64,000 nt of DNA. It comes from Blautia_A ammoniilytica (GTDB lineage: Bacteria > Bacillota > Clostridia > Lachnospirales > Lachnospiraceae). Each line of letters starts with the position of its first letter. The first letter of the stretch is position 1. Below the pieces are notes generated by a model, which was not told the DNA's origin, made no database searches, and saw only the letters and a program-made list of their open reading frames with translations. Position numbers and translations under genes: made by a program. Positions 45,933 to 54,604 of this stretch are shown piece by piece. The stretch lies in NCBI RefSeq assembly GCF_025566965.1, contig NZ_JAOQJL010000001.1:1-64000 (forward strand). Direction: 5' to 3'.

Positions 45933-46559
45933 ATGAATAACAAAGAGACATCAACAATCATGAAACTTGCAGAGACTGCGATTCTTGCAGCACTTTGCTA
46001 CGTATCCTTCACATTTTTACAGATTAAGATCCCTGTTCCAGGTGGCGATGCTACATCTCTTCACATCGGAAATGCATTCTGTGTACTTGCAGCATTGCTT
46101 CTTGGAGGTGTTTACGGCGGTATGGCCGGTGCTGTGGGCATGACTATCGCAGATCTGATGGATCCGGTTTATATTACAGGAGCTCCGAAAACATTTGTTC
46201 TGAAACTATGTATTGGTTTGATCACCGGTCTGGTGGCACATAAGGTTGCAAAGATCAATGAGAGTACAGATAAGTCATACGTATTTAAATGGAGTCTGAT
46301 TGCTTCTGTTGCTGGTCTGGCATTTAATGTTGTGGCAGATCCGGTTGTAGGATTTTTCTACAAACAGTATATACTGGGACAGCCACAGGAGATGGCTGCC
46401 GTTCTTGCCAAGCTTAGTGCAGTGACCACCTTTGTGAATGCAGTTGTTTCTGTGATCCTGGTTGTGTTCATATACAATGCACTTCGTCCGGCACTGATCA
46501 AGATGAATCTGATCCAGATCCATCCGGTACAGAAGGATAAGACAGTTTCTGCAAACTAA
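45933..46559 (+). CDS. ECF transporter S component
   Basis: 208 residues from the ATG at 45933 (MNNKETSTIMKLAETAILAA); a GTG at 45924 is an alternative start. It has six predicted helices with the pattern of vitamin-binding S components (YVSFTFLQIKIPVPGGDATSLHIGN; GGVYGGMAGAVGMTIADLMDP), closest to the PF07155 group. S components capture a vitamin and dock on a shared EcfAAT energising module. None of those genes is here. The vitamin cannot be told. A terminator follows. Confidence 0.85.
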   Translation: MNNKETSTIMKLAETAILAALCYVSFTFLQIKIPVPGGDATSLHIGNAFCVLAALLLGGVYGGMAGAVGMTIADLMDPVYITGAPKTFVLKLCIGLITGLVAHKVAKINESTDKSYVFKWSLIASVAGLAFNVVADPVVGFFYKQYILGQPQEMAAVLAKLSAVTTFVNAVVSVILVVFIYNALRPALIKMNLIQIHPVQKDKTVSAN

Positions 46560-46567
46560 GTATTTTA

Positions 46568-46614
46568 GTAACTATTCAGTAGGAAAGAATTTATGAGGGT
46601 ACTGAGCAGTTATG
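46568..46614 (+). repeat. dispersed motif, inverted pair (copies 2 and 2')
   Basis: GTAACTATTCAGTA (46568-46581) is the near reverse complement of TACTGAGCAGTTAT within GAGGGTACTGAGCAGTTATG (46595-46614), so the pair can fold into a hairpin. The same 20-base motif occurs at 13919 and 46778. Confidence 0.45.
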
Positions 46615-46622
46615 CTTTGTTT

Positions 46623-46655
46623 ACTGCCACATCTTACAGGTGTGGCAGTTTTTTC
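46623..46655 (+). terminator. terminator after ECF S-component gene
   Basis: ACTGCCAC pairs with GTGGCAGT across ATCTTACAGGT and is followed by TTTTTC. Confidence 0.85.
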
Positions 46656-46715
46656 TTATTTATGCGAAATACTGGAAAAAAGAAAAAGAGTGTGATAGAA
46701 TGTTTCAATAAATAT

Positions 46716-46797
46716 GCGTTTGGTGTGAAAACACCACAAGCATGATTACAGTAATTATTTAGCAGAAAGTATTTTGCGAGAGTACTGAACAGTTACG
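46716..46797 (+). promoter_or_regulatory. leader of RlmI-like gene with hairpin and motif copy 3
   Basis: TGGTGT-GAAA-ACACCA forms a perfect stem with a GNRA-type loop at about 46721-46736, flanked by further pairing (GC..../..GC). GAGAGTACTGAACAGTTACG, the third copy of the dispersed motif, follows at 46778-46797, just before the gene. A TAGAAT box at about 46696 could start the transcript. Confidence 0.4.
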
Positions 46798-46819
46798 AAT
46801 TACACAAAGGAGAATATAT

Positions 46820-48022
46820 ATGGGTCTTGCTGTTGTCAGTTTGAAAAAAGGAGAGGGCAGGCTGTTAAAATCCGGTGGGATGTGGATTTTTGACAATGAA
46901 ATTGCTACGATCATGGGAAGTTTTGTGAATGGCGATATTGTACTGATTCATGATTTTGACGGATATCCTTTAGGAAAAGGATTTATCAATACCAATTCCA
47001 GGATCACAGTCCGGCTGCTGTCAAGGAATGAACAGACGGTGATCGATGAAGTGTTTTTTGAAAAAAGAGTACGGGATGCCTGGGAATACCGTAAGAAAGT
47101 GGTAGATACCCGCAGCTGCAGAGTGATCTTTGGCGAGGCAGATTTCTTCCCGGGACTTGTAATTGATAAGTTTTCTGACGTGCTGGTGGTTCAGTCCCTG
47201 GCACTGGGAATTGACAGATATAAAGAAATGATCATAGAGCTTCTGAAAAAGGTTCTGAAAGAAGATGGTATCCAGATCCGTGGCGTATACGAGAGAAGTG
47301 ATGCCAAGGTTCGTCGCCAGGAGGGGATGGAACTTGTAAAAGGCTTTATTGGACCGGAATTCCCAACTCTTGTGGAAATTGAAGAAAATCAGGTAAAATA
47401 TCAGGTTGATGTAAAGGATGGTCAGAAAACAGGATTTTTCCTTGACCAGAAATATAACAGGCTTGCAATCCAGAAGCTTTGCAAGAATGCCAAAGTGCTG
47501 GATTGCTTTACTCATACAGGTTCTTTTGCATTAAATGCAGGGATCGCAGGTGCTTCCAGTGTATTAGGGGTGGATGCATCAGCTCTTGCCGTGGATCAGG
47601 CAGCTGCAAATGCCAGGTTGAACGGTCTGGAAGATCGGGTACAGTTTCTATGCAGGAATGTGTTTGAGTTACTGCCTGAATTGGAGGAAAAGGAAGAAAA
47701 GTTTGATGTGGTGATCCTAGATCCACCTGCGTTTACAAAGTCCAGAAGTTCCATAAAGAATGCAGTGAAGGGCTACAGAGAGATTAACCTGCGTGCGTTG
47801 AAGCTGGTGAGGGAAGGCGGTTTTCTGGCCACCTGTTCCTGTTCCCATTTTATGGATTATGAGCTTTTTACACAGACGATCGGGCAGGCAGCACGAAGTG
47901 CTCATAAGCGGCTGCGTCAGGTAGAATACAGGACACAAGCCCCGGATCATCCAATTCTGTGGGCAGCAGATGAGTCCTATTATCTTAAGTTTTACATTTT
48001 TCAGGTATGCAGTGACAGATAG
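46820..48022 (+). CDS. class I SAM-dependent rRNA methyltransferase, RlmI-like
   Basis: A 400-residue protein with an N-terminal PUA domain (LKKGEGRLLKSGGMWIFDNEI), a middle EEHEE-type domain and a C-terminal SAM-binding domain (VLDCFTHTGSFALNAGIAGAS). The C5-cytosine methyltransferase-like end has VVILDPPAFTKSRSS and FLATCSCSHFMDYELF. This is the RlmI/RlmK-N plan, which makes m5C1962 in 23S rRNA of E. coli. It has an AAAGGAG site and an unusual structured leader. Confidence 0.93.
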   Translation: MGLAVVSLKKGEGRLLKSGGMWIFDNEIATIMGSFVNGDIVLIHDFDGYPLGKGFINTNSRITVRLLSRNEQTVIDEVFFEKRVRDAWEYRKKVVDTRSCRVIFGEADFFPGLVIDKFSDVLVVQSLALGIDRYKEMIIELLKKVLKEDGIQIRGVYERSDAKVRRQEGMELVKGFIGPEFPTLVEIEENQVKYQVDVKDGQKTGFFLDQKYNRLAIQKLCKNAKVLDCFTHTGSFALNAGIAGASSVLGVDASALAVDQAAANARLNGLEDRVQFLCRNVFELLPELEEKEEKFDVVILDPPAFTKSRSSIKNAVKGYREINLRALKLVREGGFLATCSCSHFMDYELFTQTIGQAARSAHKRLRQVEYRTQAPDHPILWAADESYYLKFYIFQVCSDR

Positions 48023-48079
48023 ACCTTTACAGGCTGGGATCAGGGAAAGAGACAGACTGAATAAGGAAAGAAGGATTTC

Positions 48080-48490
48080 ATGAAAGACAAATTTTACAGA
48101 TTCATGCAGGGACGTTACGGAGTTGACCAGTTTGCAAAGTTTACCATGGGTGTGGCACTGGTTTCTATTGTGCTGGCGATTTTTGTAAACACAGGAAGCA
48201 GCGCAGGTTCTCTTTTGGATATGTTAGGCCTTGTAGCCATTGTGTATACATATTTCAGGATTTTTTCCAGAAATATTTCCAAAAGAGCACAGGAGAATCA
48301 GAAGTACCTGTCAGCTACTGCCAAGCTGCGTCAGAGACTGAACAAAGAAAAGAATATGATGAAACAGAGAAAGGACTACCATATTTATACTTGTCCTTCC
48401 TGCGGACAGAAAGTCAGGATTCCAAGAGGAAAAGGAAAGATAGAGATCAGCTGTCCAAAGTGTCATAGCAAATTTGTGAAGAGGAGCTGA
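48080..48490 (+). CDS. small membrane protein with C-terminal zinc ribbon
   Basis: A 136-residue protein with two membrane helices (about 18-36 and 44-62), then a basic helical stretch and a C-terminal zinc ribbon (YTCPSCGQKVRIPRGKGKIE... ISCPKCHSKF). The four cysteines are in two CxxC knuckles. The ribbon should lie in the cytoplasm. It begins a tight cluster with the DUF5685 gene (one base between stop and start) and the J-domain gene, so the three products probably work together. The function is unknown. Confidence 0.8.
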   Translation: MKDKFYRFMQGRYGVDQFAKFTMGVALVSIVLAIFVNTGSSAGSLLDMLGLVAIVYTYFRIFSRNISKRAQENQKYLSATAKLRQRLNKEKNMMKQRKDYHIYTCPSCGQKVRIPRGKGKIEISCPKCHSKFVKRS

Positions 48491-48491
48491 T

Positions 48492-49337
48492 ATGTTCGGA
48501 TATATTGTGGTAAATAAGCCGGAATTAAAAATTAAAGATTTCGCTTTATACAAATCCTTTTATTGTGGGCTTTGCAGGGAACTGAAAAGAAAATATGGGG
48601 TTTTCGGACAGCTGTCCCTTACCTATGATATGACCTTTGTGGCACTTCTACTTAGCGGATTATATGAGCCTGAGACAAAGAAAGGAACCACCCATTGTAT
48701 CCTGCATCCTGTTCACAAAGAGACAGTACGGAAGAACCGTTTTACAGAATATGCAGCAGATATGAACATCATCCTTACCTATTATAAGTGTGTGGATGAC
48801 TGGAAAGACGATAGGGATCTTTTGAAGCTTGCATATGCAAAGACCCTGAAAGGGAAGAACCGAAGGCTTTCTGTCGAATACGATAAAAAGGTGCACAGGA
48901 TCATCCAGCTGCTGGAACAGCTATCGGATCTTGAAAAGAAAGATGAGAAGGATATTGATCAGGTATCCGGTATTTTTGGAAAGATCATGGCTGAGATCTT
49001 TGTGTATCAGGAAGATGTGTGGGCAAATACTCTTCGGAAGATGGGTTTCTATTTTGGAAAGTTTATTTATATTCTGGATGCGTATGATGATGTGGAAGCA
49101 GATCTGAAAAATGGAAATTATAATCCTTTTTCAAAGCGCTTTAAAATAAAAGGGTTTGAGGATGAGGTACAACAGCTTCTCATCATGATGCTTGCAGAAG
49201 CCTGTCGTGAATTTGAAAAACTACCTATTATAATATATGGAGATATTCTGAGGAATATTCTGTATTCCGGGGTATGGGTAAGGTTTGAGGCGATTACCAG
49301 AAAAAGGAGAGAAGAACAGGAGAAAGAACATGTTTGA
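48492..49337 (+). CDS. DUF5685 family protein
   Basis: A 281-residue, mostly helical soluble protein of the DUF5685 type. Two cysteines (Cys25 and Cys28, FYCGLCREL) sit near the N-terminus. Two Asp-rich motifs stand about 95 residues apart: VDDWKDDRD (about 101-109) and DAYDDVEAD (about 200). The pattern recalls the paired Asp-rich metal sites of all-helical prenyl-chain enzymes, but that is only a resemblance. It overlaps the next J-domain gene by eight bases. Confidence 0.8.
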   Translation: MFGYIVVNKPELKIKDFALYKSFYCGLCRELKRKYGVFGQLSLTYDMTFVALLLSGLYEPETKKGTTHCILHPVHKETVRKNRFTEYAADMNIILTYYKCVDDWKDDRDLLKLAYAKTLKGKNRRLSVEYDKKVHRIIQLLEQLSDLEKKDEKDIDQVSGIFGKIMAEIFVYQEDVWANTLRKMGFYFGKFIYILDAYDDVEADLKNGNYNPFSKRFKIKGFEDEVQQLLIMMLAEACREFEKLPIIIYGDILRNILYSGVWVRFEAITRKRREEQEKEHV

Positions 49338-49962
49338 TCCATATAGTGTTCTGGGAGTATCACAGGATGCCTCAGACGAGGAAATCAAAAAGGCATACAG
49401 ACGTTTAAGCCGGAAATACCATCCGGATGCGAATATTAATAACCCTGACAAAGACAAGGCTGAAGAGAAATTTAAGGAAGTTCAGCAGGCCTATGACCAG
49501 ATCATGAAAGAACGGGAATATGGAAGCAGAGGGGCTGGCAGTTATGGAGGCTTTGGAGGTTTCGGTCAGCAATCCGGTGGGTACGAAGACGAGGAGAGCA
49601 TCCGCAGGCGTGCTGCGGCTAATTTTATCCAGAGCGGACATTATCAGGAAGCTGTGAATGTACTGCAATCCCTTTCCCAGAGAAACGGAGAATGGTATTA
49701 TCTTTCATCTATGGCCAATATGGGACTTGGTAATAATGTAAATGCCAGAAACGATATAGAGCAGGCGATTCGTCTGGATCCTGGCAATTCCCAGTATCAG
49801 ATGCTGAAGAACCGGATGGATGGGGGCGGTACCTGGTACCGGCAGCAACAGGATCCATTTGGAGGCATGCCTATGGAGGGCGGCGACATGTGCTTGAAGA
49901 TGTGTTTAGCCAGTACAGCTTGTAATCTGTGCTGTCCGGGAAGTGGTGTGATCTGCTGTTAA
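49330..49962 (+). CDS. J-domain protein with Cys-rich C-terminus
   Basis: 210 residues from the ATG at 49330, which overlaps the DUF5685 stop (ATGTTTGA). An N-terminal J-domain carries the essential HPD at residues 31-33. A Gly-rich segment (about 65-85) and a TPR-like helical repeat region (about 95-165) follow, then a C-terminal tail with seven cysteines (MCLKMCLASTACNLCCPGSG). J-domains stimulate DnaK-type chaperones; the TPR-like part and tail should select the client. The overlap with the DUF5685 gene points to its product as client or partner. Confidence 0.9.
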   Translation: MFDPYSVLGVSQDASDEEIKKAYRRLSRKYHPDANINNPDKDKAEEKFKEVQQAYDQIMKEREYGSRGAGSYGGFGGFGQQSGGYEDEESIRRRAAANFIQSGHYQEAVNVLQSLSQRNGEWYYLSSMANMGLGNNVNARNDIEQAIRLDPGNSQYQMLKNRMDGGGTWYRQQQDPFGGMPMEGGDMCLKMCLASTACNLCCPGSGVICC

Positions 49963-50016
49963 AGGCAGGATTTTCGGAACAGACGGTTATAATAGAGATA
50001 AAGAGGAGAAAAAATA

Positions 50017-51003
50017 ATGAGTGTTAGAATTGGTATTTTAGGTTATGGAAATCTTGGCCGTGGTGTAGAATGTGCCATCAAACATAATCCGGACATGGAG
50101 CTTGTGGCAGTATTCACGCGCCGTAATCCGAAGGATGTGACTATTCTTACAGAAACAGCCAAAGTCTATTCTGTTAATGATGCAGAAAAAATGAAGGATC
50201 AGATCGATGTTTTGATCATCTGCGGAGGCAGTGCTACAGATCTTCCTATACAGACACCAAAATATGCACAGTGGTTTAATGTGATCGACAGCTTTGATAC
50301 ACATAAGAGGATCCCGGAGCATTTTGCGGCAGTGGATAAATCCGCATCAGAAAATGGACATGTTGGGATCATTTCTGTTGGCTGGGATCCGGGTATGTTT
50401 TCGCTGAACCGTATGTATGCCAACGCAATTCTTCCTGGAGGCTGCGATTATACATTCTGGGGCAAAGGAGTAAGCCAGGGGCACTCTGATGCTATCCGCA
50501 GGATCGAAGGCGTGAAGGATGCCAGACAGTATACCATCCCGGTAGAAGCTGCACTTGAATCTGTACGAAATGGTGAGAATCCTCAGCTTTCCACAAGGGA
50601 AAAACATACCAGAGAGTGCTTTGTGGTGGCTCAGGAAGGAGCAGATCTTGCACGTATTGAACGTGAGATCAAGACCATGCCAAATTATTTTGATGAATAT
50701 GATACAACTGTTCATTTTATTTCAGAAGAAGAATTAAAGAAGAACCACAGTGGTATTCCTCACGGCGGTTTTGTGATCCGTACCGGAAAGACCGGATGGA
50801 ATGATGAAAACAGCCATGTGATCGAATATAGCCTGAAGCTGGACTCAAATCCGGAATTTACTTCTTCCGTACTGGTTGCTTATGCACGGGCTGCGTATCG
50901 GATGAATCAGGAAGGACAGAAAGGATGTAAAACAGTTTTTGATGTGGCACCAGCCTATCTTTCTGCTATGAGCGGAGAAGAACTAAGGAAGCATCTTCTG
51001 TAA
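50017..51003 (+). CDS. ddh: meso-diaminopimelate dehydrogenase
   Basis: A 328-residue NADPH-dependent enzyme that makes meso-diaminopimelate in one step from tetrahydrodipicolinate, for lysine and peptidoglycan synthesis. The signatures are RIGILGYGNLGRGVECAI at the N-terminus, VLIICGGSATDLP, and GIISVGWDPGMFSLNRMYA with WGKGVSQGHSDAIRR. The length is normal. A GAGGAG site is present. It has a terminator and precedes two cell-wall hydrolase genes. Confidence 0.96.
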   Translation: MSVRIGILGYGNLGRGVECAIKHNPDMELVAVFTRRNPKDVTILTETAKVYSVNDAEKMKDQIDVLIICGGSATDLPIQTPKYAQWFNVIDSFDTHKRIPEHFAAVDKSASENGHVGIISVGWDPGMFSLNRMYANAILPGGCDYTFWGKGVSQGHSDAIRRIEGVKDARQYTIPVEAALESVRNGENPQLSTREKHTRECFVVAQEGADLARIEREIKTMPNYFDEYDTTVHFISEEELKKNHSGIPHGGFVIRTGKTGWNDENSHVIEYSLKLDSNPEFTSSVLVAYARAAYRMNQEGQKGCKTVFDVAPAYLSAMSGEELRKHLL

Positions 51004-51070
51004 TTTTTGGGGACATCCACCTCATTGGAAAATGTTACAAAAAATAAAATTTAAAATTGTTACAAATGTT

Positions 51071-51110
51071 AAAAAAGAGCAAAGATTATTATCAATCTTG
51101 CTCTTTTTTT
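51071..51110 (+). terminator. terminator after ddh
   Basis: GAGCAAAGATT pairs with AATCTTGCTC around ATTATC and is followed by TTTTTTT. A run of A residues precedes it. Confidence 0.9.
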
Positions 51111-51164
51111 GCTAAGAAATAGAAAATAAATATTGTGAAAAGTTTACATACTTATACTTTTGTA

Positions 51165-51193
51165 TTGACGATTAAAAAATACCGTTGTATAAT
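51165..51193 (+). promoter_or_regulatory. promoter of wall hydrolase gene
   Basis: TTGACG at 51165-51170, 17-base spacer, TATAAT at 51188-51193. The transcript should start near 51200. Confidence 0.8.
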
Positions 51194-51207
51194 CTATTAC
51201 ATAAAGC

Positions 51208-51224
51208 TGTAACAATTTTGTAAA
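51208..51224 (+). promoter_or_regulatory. WalR (YycF)-type box
   Basis: TGTAAC-AATTT-TGTAAA fits the WalR consensus TGTWAH-N5-TGTWAH in both halves. It lies just downstream of the expected transcript start. In B. subtilis this position goes with repression, and sites upstream go with activation. Confidence 0.5.
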
Positions 51225-51270
51225 AGATTAAAGGCGATATCATGTTTAGATAAGAAAAGGAAGATTAAGT

Positions 51271-52803
51271 ATGCGAAACGTATGTAAGAAATTTAAGATT
51301 TGGGGAGTGCTTTTGCTACTGATTTTGGCTGCAACAGGATTTTCTGCCCATAAGTCCCAAACAGAAGTTGAAGCTGCTGTTAAAACCGGATTTCGGACGT
51401 ATAGCGGGAAGACATACTATATTGATCCAGATGGAAGCAAGCACAAGGGCTGGCTGAACCTGAATGGTAAGAAATATTATTTTAACCGTAAGACTGGTGT
51501 TCAGGTCAAGGGCTGGGCACAGGATCGCAAGGGACGTAAACGTTATTTTACAAAAGGAACTGGCGTTATGGTCACTGGCTGGGTGAAGGTATCCAAGGGA
51601 AAACGCAGATATTTTAACCCACGTACTGGCTACATGCAGACCAAATGGCTGACTTTGAATAATAATAAATATTACTTTTTCGCAAAGTCAGGGATCGCAG
51701 CTACAGGATTTTTAAGAGATTCTAAGAGAAATACCAGATATTTCTACAAGCCCAGCGGTGCTATGGCTGTTGGATGGGTCAGTGCGTCAACAGGTACTGT
51801 GAGATATTTCCAGTCTTCTGAGAAGTCCTCTTTGGATGGGATCATGGCAGTTGGCTTTACCCAGATCAATGGGGCTACATATTATTTTGCTTCCGGTACA
51901 GGTAAGATGGCTACCGGATGGAATGATATTAAGGTAGGAAAGAAGACTAATAAGTATTATTTTGATCCTTCGTCCGGTGTGATGTATACAGGAATACAGA
52001 CAGTGGACGGGGTACAGCAGGAATTTGGAGAAGATGGTATTTATATAGGACAGGCTGTGAACGACCCTAATGCTACAGCTTCCACTGGCACAAAGACCAT
52101 CAAGAATTATCTGGCAGGTGCTCTTCAGCCTGTAGGGCAGGCTTTGTATGTATGGGGCGGCGGCTGGAATGATTCTACCCGTAAGGGTGTAAGTCCTAAA
52201 TGGAAACAGTGGTATAATAAGTGGTTATCCAATCCATCCGGATATGATTATAACAATTACCGTGACCTGACAGCTGTCAACAGAGCAAAGGGTCTTGACT
52301 GTTCCGGTTTTGTGGGCTGGTCTGCTTATCAGGTTATGCAGTCCCAGTCTAATGTAGGATCAGGCTATACAGTTGTATCCGGTGAGATCGGTTCTTATTA
52401 TAAGAGTATTGGATGGGGTACGATTGTGAATCAGTCTTATCTGTCAAAGACCGAATGGAAAATGAAGCCGGGTGACATTGGATATAATAGTGGCCATACA
52501 TGGATCGTTCTTGGACAGTGCAGTGATAAGAGCTTAGTGATCATACATTCTACGCCTCAGGCAGGATGTCAGATTGCAGGTACTACCACTCCTACTGGTA
52601 ATTCTAATAGTGAGGCAGTTGTTCTTGCCAACAAGTATATGGCTAAATATTCTGGATTTACTAAATTTAATTACCATCCATCTTGCGGCAATTACATCCG
52701 TAATGGTAATTACCTTAGATGGAAGAGCAGCGTACTCAGCGATCCGGATGGGTATGGGAATATGACTGCTGACCAGATTCTGTTGAATCTGTTTGGATAT
52801 TAA
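51271..52803 (+). CDS. secreted NlpC/P60-like hydrolase with cell-wall-binding repeats
   Basis: A 510-residue exported protein with a signal peptide (about 1-35). Eight or so choline-binding-type repeats follow (about 45-265; units such as GWLNLNGKKYYFNRKTGVQV and GWVKVSKGKRRYFNPRTG), which bind wall polymers. The C-terminal catalytic domain is NlpC/P60-like with the nucleophile Cys344 (GLDCSGFVGWSAYQ) and histidine in YNSGHTWIVLGQ. It probably cleaves peptidoglycan stem peptides. It has a strong promoter, a WalR-type box and its own terminator. Confidence 0.9.
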   Translation: MRNVCKKFKIWGVLLLLILAATGFSAHKSQTEVEAAVKTGFRTYSGKTYYIDPDGSKHKGWLNLNGKKYYFNRKTGVQVKGWAQDRKGRKRYFTKGTGVMVTGWVKVSKGKRRYFNPRTGYMQTKWLTLNNNKYYFFAKSGIAATGFLRDSKRNTRYFYKPSGAMAVGWVSASTGTVRYFQSSEKSSLDGIMAVGFTQINGATYYFASGTGKMATGWNDIKVGKKTNKYYFDPSSGVMYTGIQTVDGVQQEFGEDGIYIGQAVNDPNATASTGTKTIKNYLAGALQPVGQALYVWGGGWNDSTRKGVSPKWKQWYNKWLSNPSGYDYNNYRDLTAVNRAKGLDCSGFVGWSAYQVMQSQSNVGSGYTVVSGEIGSYYKSIGWGTIVNQSYLSKTEWKMKPGDIGYNSGHTWIVLGQCSDKSLVIIHSTPQAGCQIAGTTTPTGNSNSEAVVLANKYMAKYSGFTKFNYHPSCGNYIRNGNYLRWKSSVLSDPDGYGNMTADQILLNLFGY

Positions 52804-52840
52804 GATTGAACCGGAATGCAGAAGGCATTCTTGGATACAG

Positions 52841-52880
52841 CCACGCAGGCGCAGGGAAGACCGGCCTGTGTGGTTTTTTT
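52841..52880 (+). terminator. terminator after wall hydrolase gene
   Basis: CCACGCAGGC at 52841-52850 pairs with GCCTGTGTGG at 52864-52873, then TTTTTTT. The hairpin GAATGC-AGAA-GGCATTC just upstream (about 52813-52830) shares GGCATTCTTGGAT with the element near 8790. Confidence 0.85.
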
Positions 52881-52963
52881 ATATCAGCTGGGAGCACCTT
52901 TGATATTTGTTGCACTTTAATTTCTATTTGTTACAAAAAAATTAAATTTATTAAAATTAGGGG

Positions 52964-52992
52964 TTGCAATGATGGTAACGATATGTTAATAT
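52964..52992 (+). promoter_or_regulatory. promoter of NlpC/P60 gene
   Basis: TTGCAA at 52964-52969, 17-base spacer, TAATAT at 52987-52992, about 70 bases before the start. Confidence 0.5.
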
Positions 52993-53062
52993 GTATAAGA
53001 ATTAAAAATAATGTTGCAGAAATATTACGTATTAAAACAATAAAGTTACGAGGGTGATAATC

Positions 53063-54403
53063 ATGAAGAAAAGAATCGTATGTCTCACACTTGCACTAAT
53101 GATGTGTGGTACACAGGTAGTAAGCGTAAGCGCTTCCAGAGAAGATGATCTGAGAGAAGAACAGGCTTGGACAAGCCAGCAGCTGGATGCTACATATGCT
53201 CGCATGAGTGCACTCTGGGATCAGAAGCAGCAGCTGGAGGGCGAGATCGCAACACTGGATGCCAATCTTGTAGATGTGATGGTCAATATACAGACTTTAG
53301 AGACAGATATTTCCAATAAAGAGACTGAGATCGTGAAAACAAAACAGGATCTTGGCAAAGCACAGAAGGCAAAAGAAAAACAGTACGATGCAATGAAAAA
53401 GCGTATTCAGTATCTATACGAAAAAGGCGGAAGTGATGCCTGGTTCCAGATGATGATGAATGCAGACAATCTTGCAGATCTTCTTACAAGAGCAGAGTAT
53501 ACACAGAAGATGTATGAGCAGGACAGAAAGAGCCTGGAAGTGTATTCTAATACTATTGAGCAGGTAAAGCAGCTGGAGGAAAAGTACACTGGTGAGAAGG
53601 CTGAATTAGAAGGCATGAAGCAGGAGTACGAAGCTGAGTCACAGAATCTTCAGGCACAGCTGGATGAGAAGAGAGCTACTTCCGCAGACTGTGAGAATGA
53701 GATCGCATATGCACAGCAGCAGGCTACTGAGTACGCAAATCTTCTTGCAGCACAGCAGGCTGAGATCGAGCAGCTGGAGGCAGAGCGTATCGCAGCAGAA
53801 GAAGAGGCAAGACGCCAGGCAGAAGCAGCAGCTGCTGCACAGGCATCTAATGATGGTGATTATGATTCTACCCAGTATGATGAAGAAGGAAATGCAGTAA
53901 GCAGTTCTGAATCATCAGGCTCTGGTGAGACTCAGTATGATGAGTATGGTAATGTGATTGATTCTGAGAATACAGTAGATCCAAGCGAATATCAGAGTTC
54001 TTCTGAGTCAAGCTCCTCTGATTCTTCTTCCAGTTCCAGTTCTTCATCTTCTGGCTCTGGTTCAGGATCTTCTGTTGTAAATTATGCTACTCAGTTTGTT
54101 GGCAATCCATATGTATGGGGCGGCACCAGCCTTACTGGTGGTGCAGACTGCTCCGGATTTGTACAGAGTGTATATGCTAATTTTGGCGTCAGCCTTCCAA
54201 GAACTTCTTATGAGCAGCAGAATGCTGGAACAGAAGTTTCTTATGCAGATGCACAGCCAGGAGACCTGATCTGCTATGGCGGTCACGTGGCAATCTACAT
54301 GGGCAATGGACAGATCGTACATGCTTCCAATGCGAAGGATGGTATTAAGATCAGTAATAATGCAGCTTACAGAACCATTACCTCTGTAAGACGTCTTGTA
54401 TAA
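53063..54403 (+). CDS. secreted NlpC/P60 endopeptidase with N-terminal coiled coil
   Basis: 446 residues from the ATG at 53063, next to GAGGGTG. A signal peptide (about 1-23) is followed by a long coiled coil (about 25-250; Gln/Glu/Ala-rich), then a Ser/Gly/Glu-rich linker with a run of serines. The NlpC/P60 domain has Cys363 (GGADCSGFVQSVYANFG), His in CYGGHVAIYMGNGQ and the third residue in IVHASNAKDG. This is the CwlO/PcsB-like plan, in which the coiled coil usually docks on FtsEX, which controls activity. It likely cleaves D-Glu-DAP bonds during growth. Confidence 0.93.
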   Translation: MKKRIVCLTLALMMCGTQVVSVSASREDDLREEQAWTSQQLDATYARMSALWDQKQQLEGEIATLDANLVDVMVNIQTLETDISNKETEIVKTKQDLGKAQKAKEKQYDAMKKRIQYLYEKGGSDAWFQMMMNADNLADLLTRAEYTQKMYEQDRKSLEVYSNTIEQVKQLEEKYTGEKAELEGMKQEYEAESQNLQAQLDEKRATSADCENEIAYAQQQATEYANLLAAQQAEIEQLEAERIAAEEEARRQAEAAAAAQASNDGDYDSTQYDEEGNAVSSSESSGSGETQYDEYGNVIDSENTVDPSEYQSSSESSSSDSSSSSSSSSSGSGSGSSVVNYATQFVGNPYVWGGTSLTGGADCSGFVQSVYANFGVSLPRTSYEQQNAGTEVSYADAQPGDLICYGGHVAIYMGNGQIVHASNAKDGIKISNNAAYRTITSVRRLV

Positions 54404-54432
54404 TAGCAAATAGTAAGATATTTAGAACATAT

Positions 54433-54485
54433 CCCCTGAGACTGGAGTGCTTTTATTTGTGCATTCCGGAACTCAGGGATTTTTA
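54433..54485 (+). terminator. terminator after NlpC/P60 gene
   Basis: CCCTGAG-ACTGGAGTGC pairs with GCATTCCGGA-ACTCAGGG around a short AT-rich loop, followed by ATTTTTATT. Confidence 0.8.
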
Positions 54486-54548
54486 TTACCCAAATTTCAG
54501 ATGGCAGTTTTTGGGGGGAGCTTTTTTGGGGGGATAGAAAAATAAGCA

Positions 54549-54577
54549 TTGACAAATATATAGTAAAAGGGTATTAT
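54549..54577 (+). promoter_or_regulatory. promoter of riboswitch transcript
   Basis: TTGACA at 54549-54554, a 17-base spacer, TATTAT at 54572-54577. The -35 box is perfect and lies directly ahead of the cobalamin riboswitch. Confidence 0.75.
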
Positions 54578-54604
54578 GATACCAGTATAATTCCATATTG
54601 AACA

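Noticed and set aside
49285..49329. Upstream ATG for the J-domain gene
   Set aside because: The added 15 residues precede the J-domain's normal start and lie in the DUF5685 gene. ATG 49330 fits the family and overlaps the stop.
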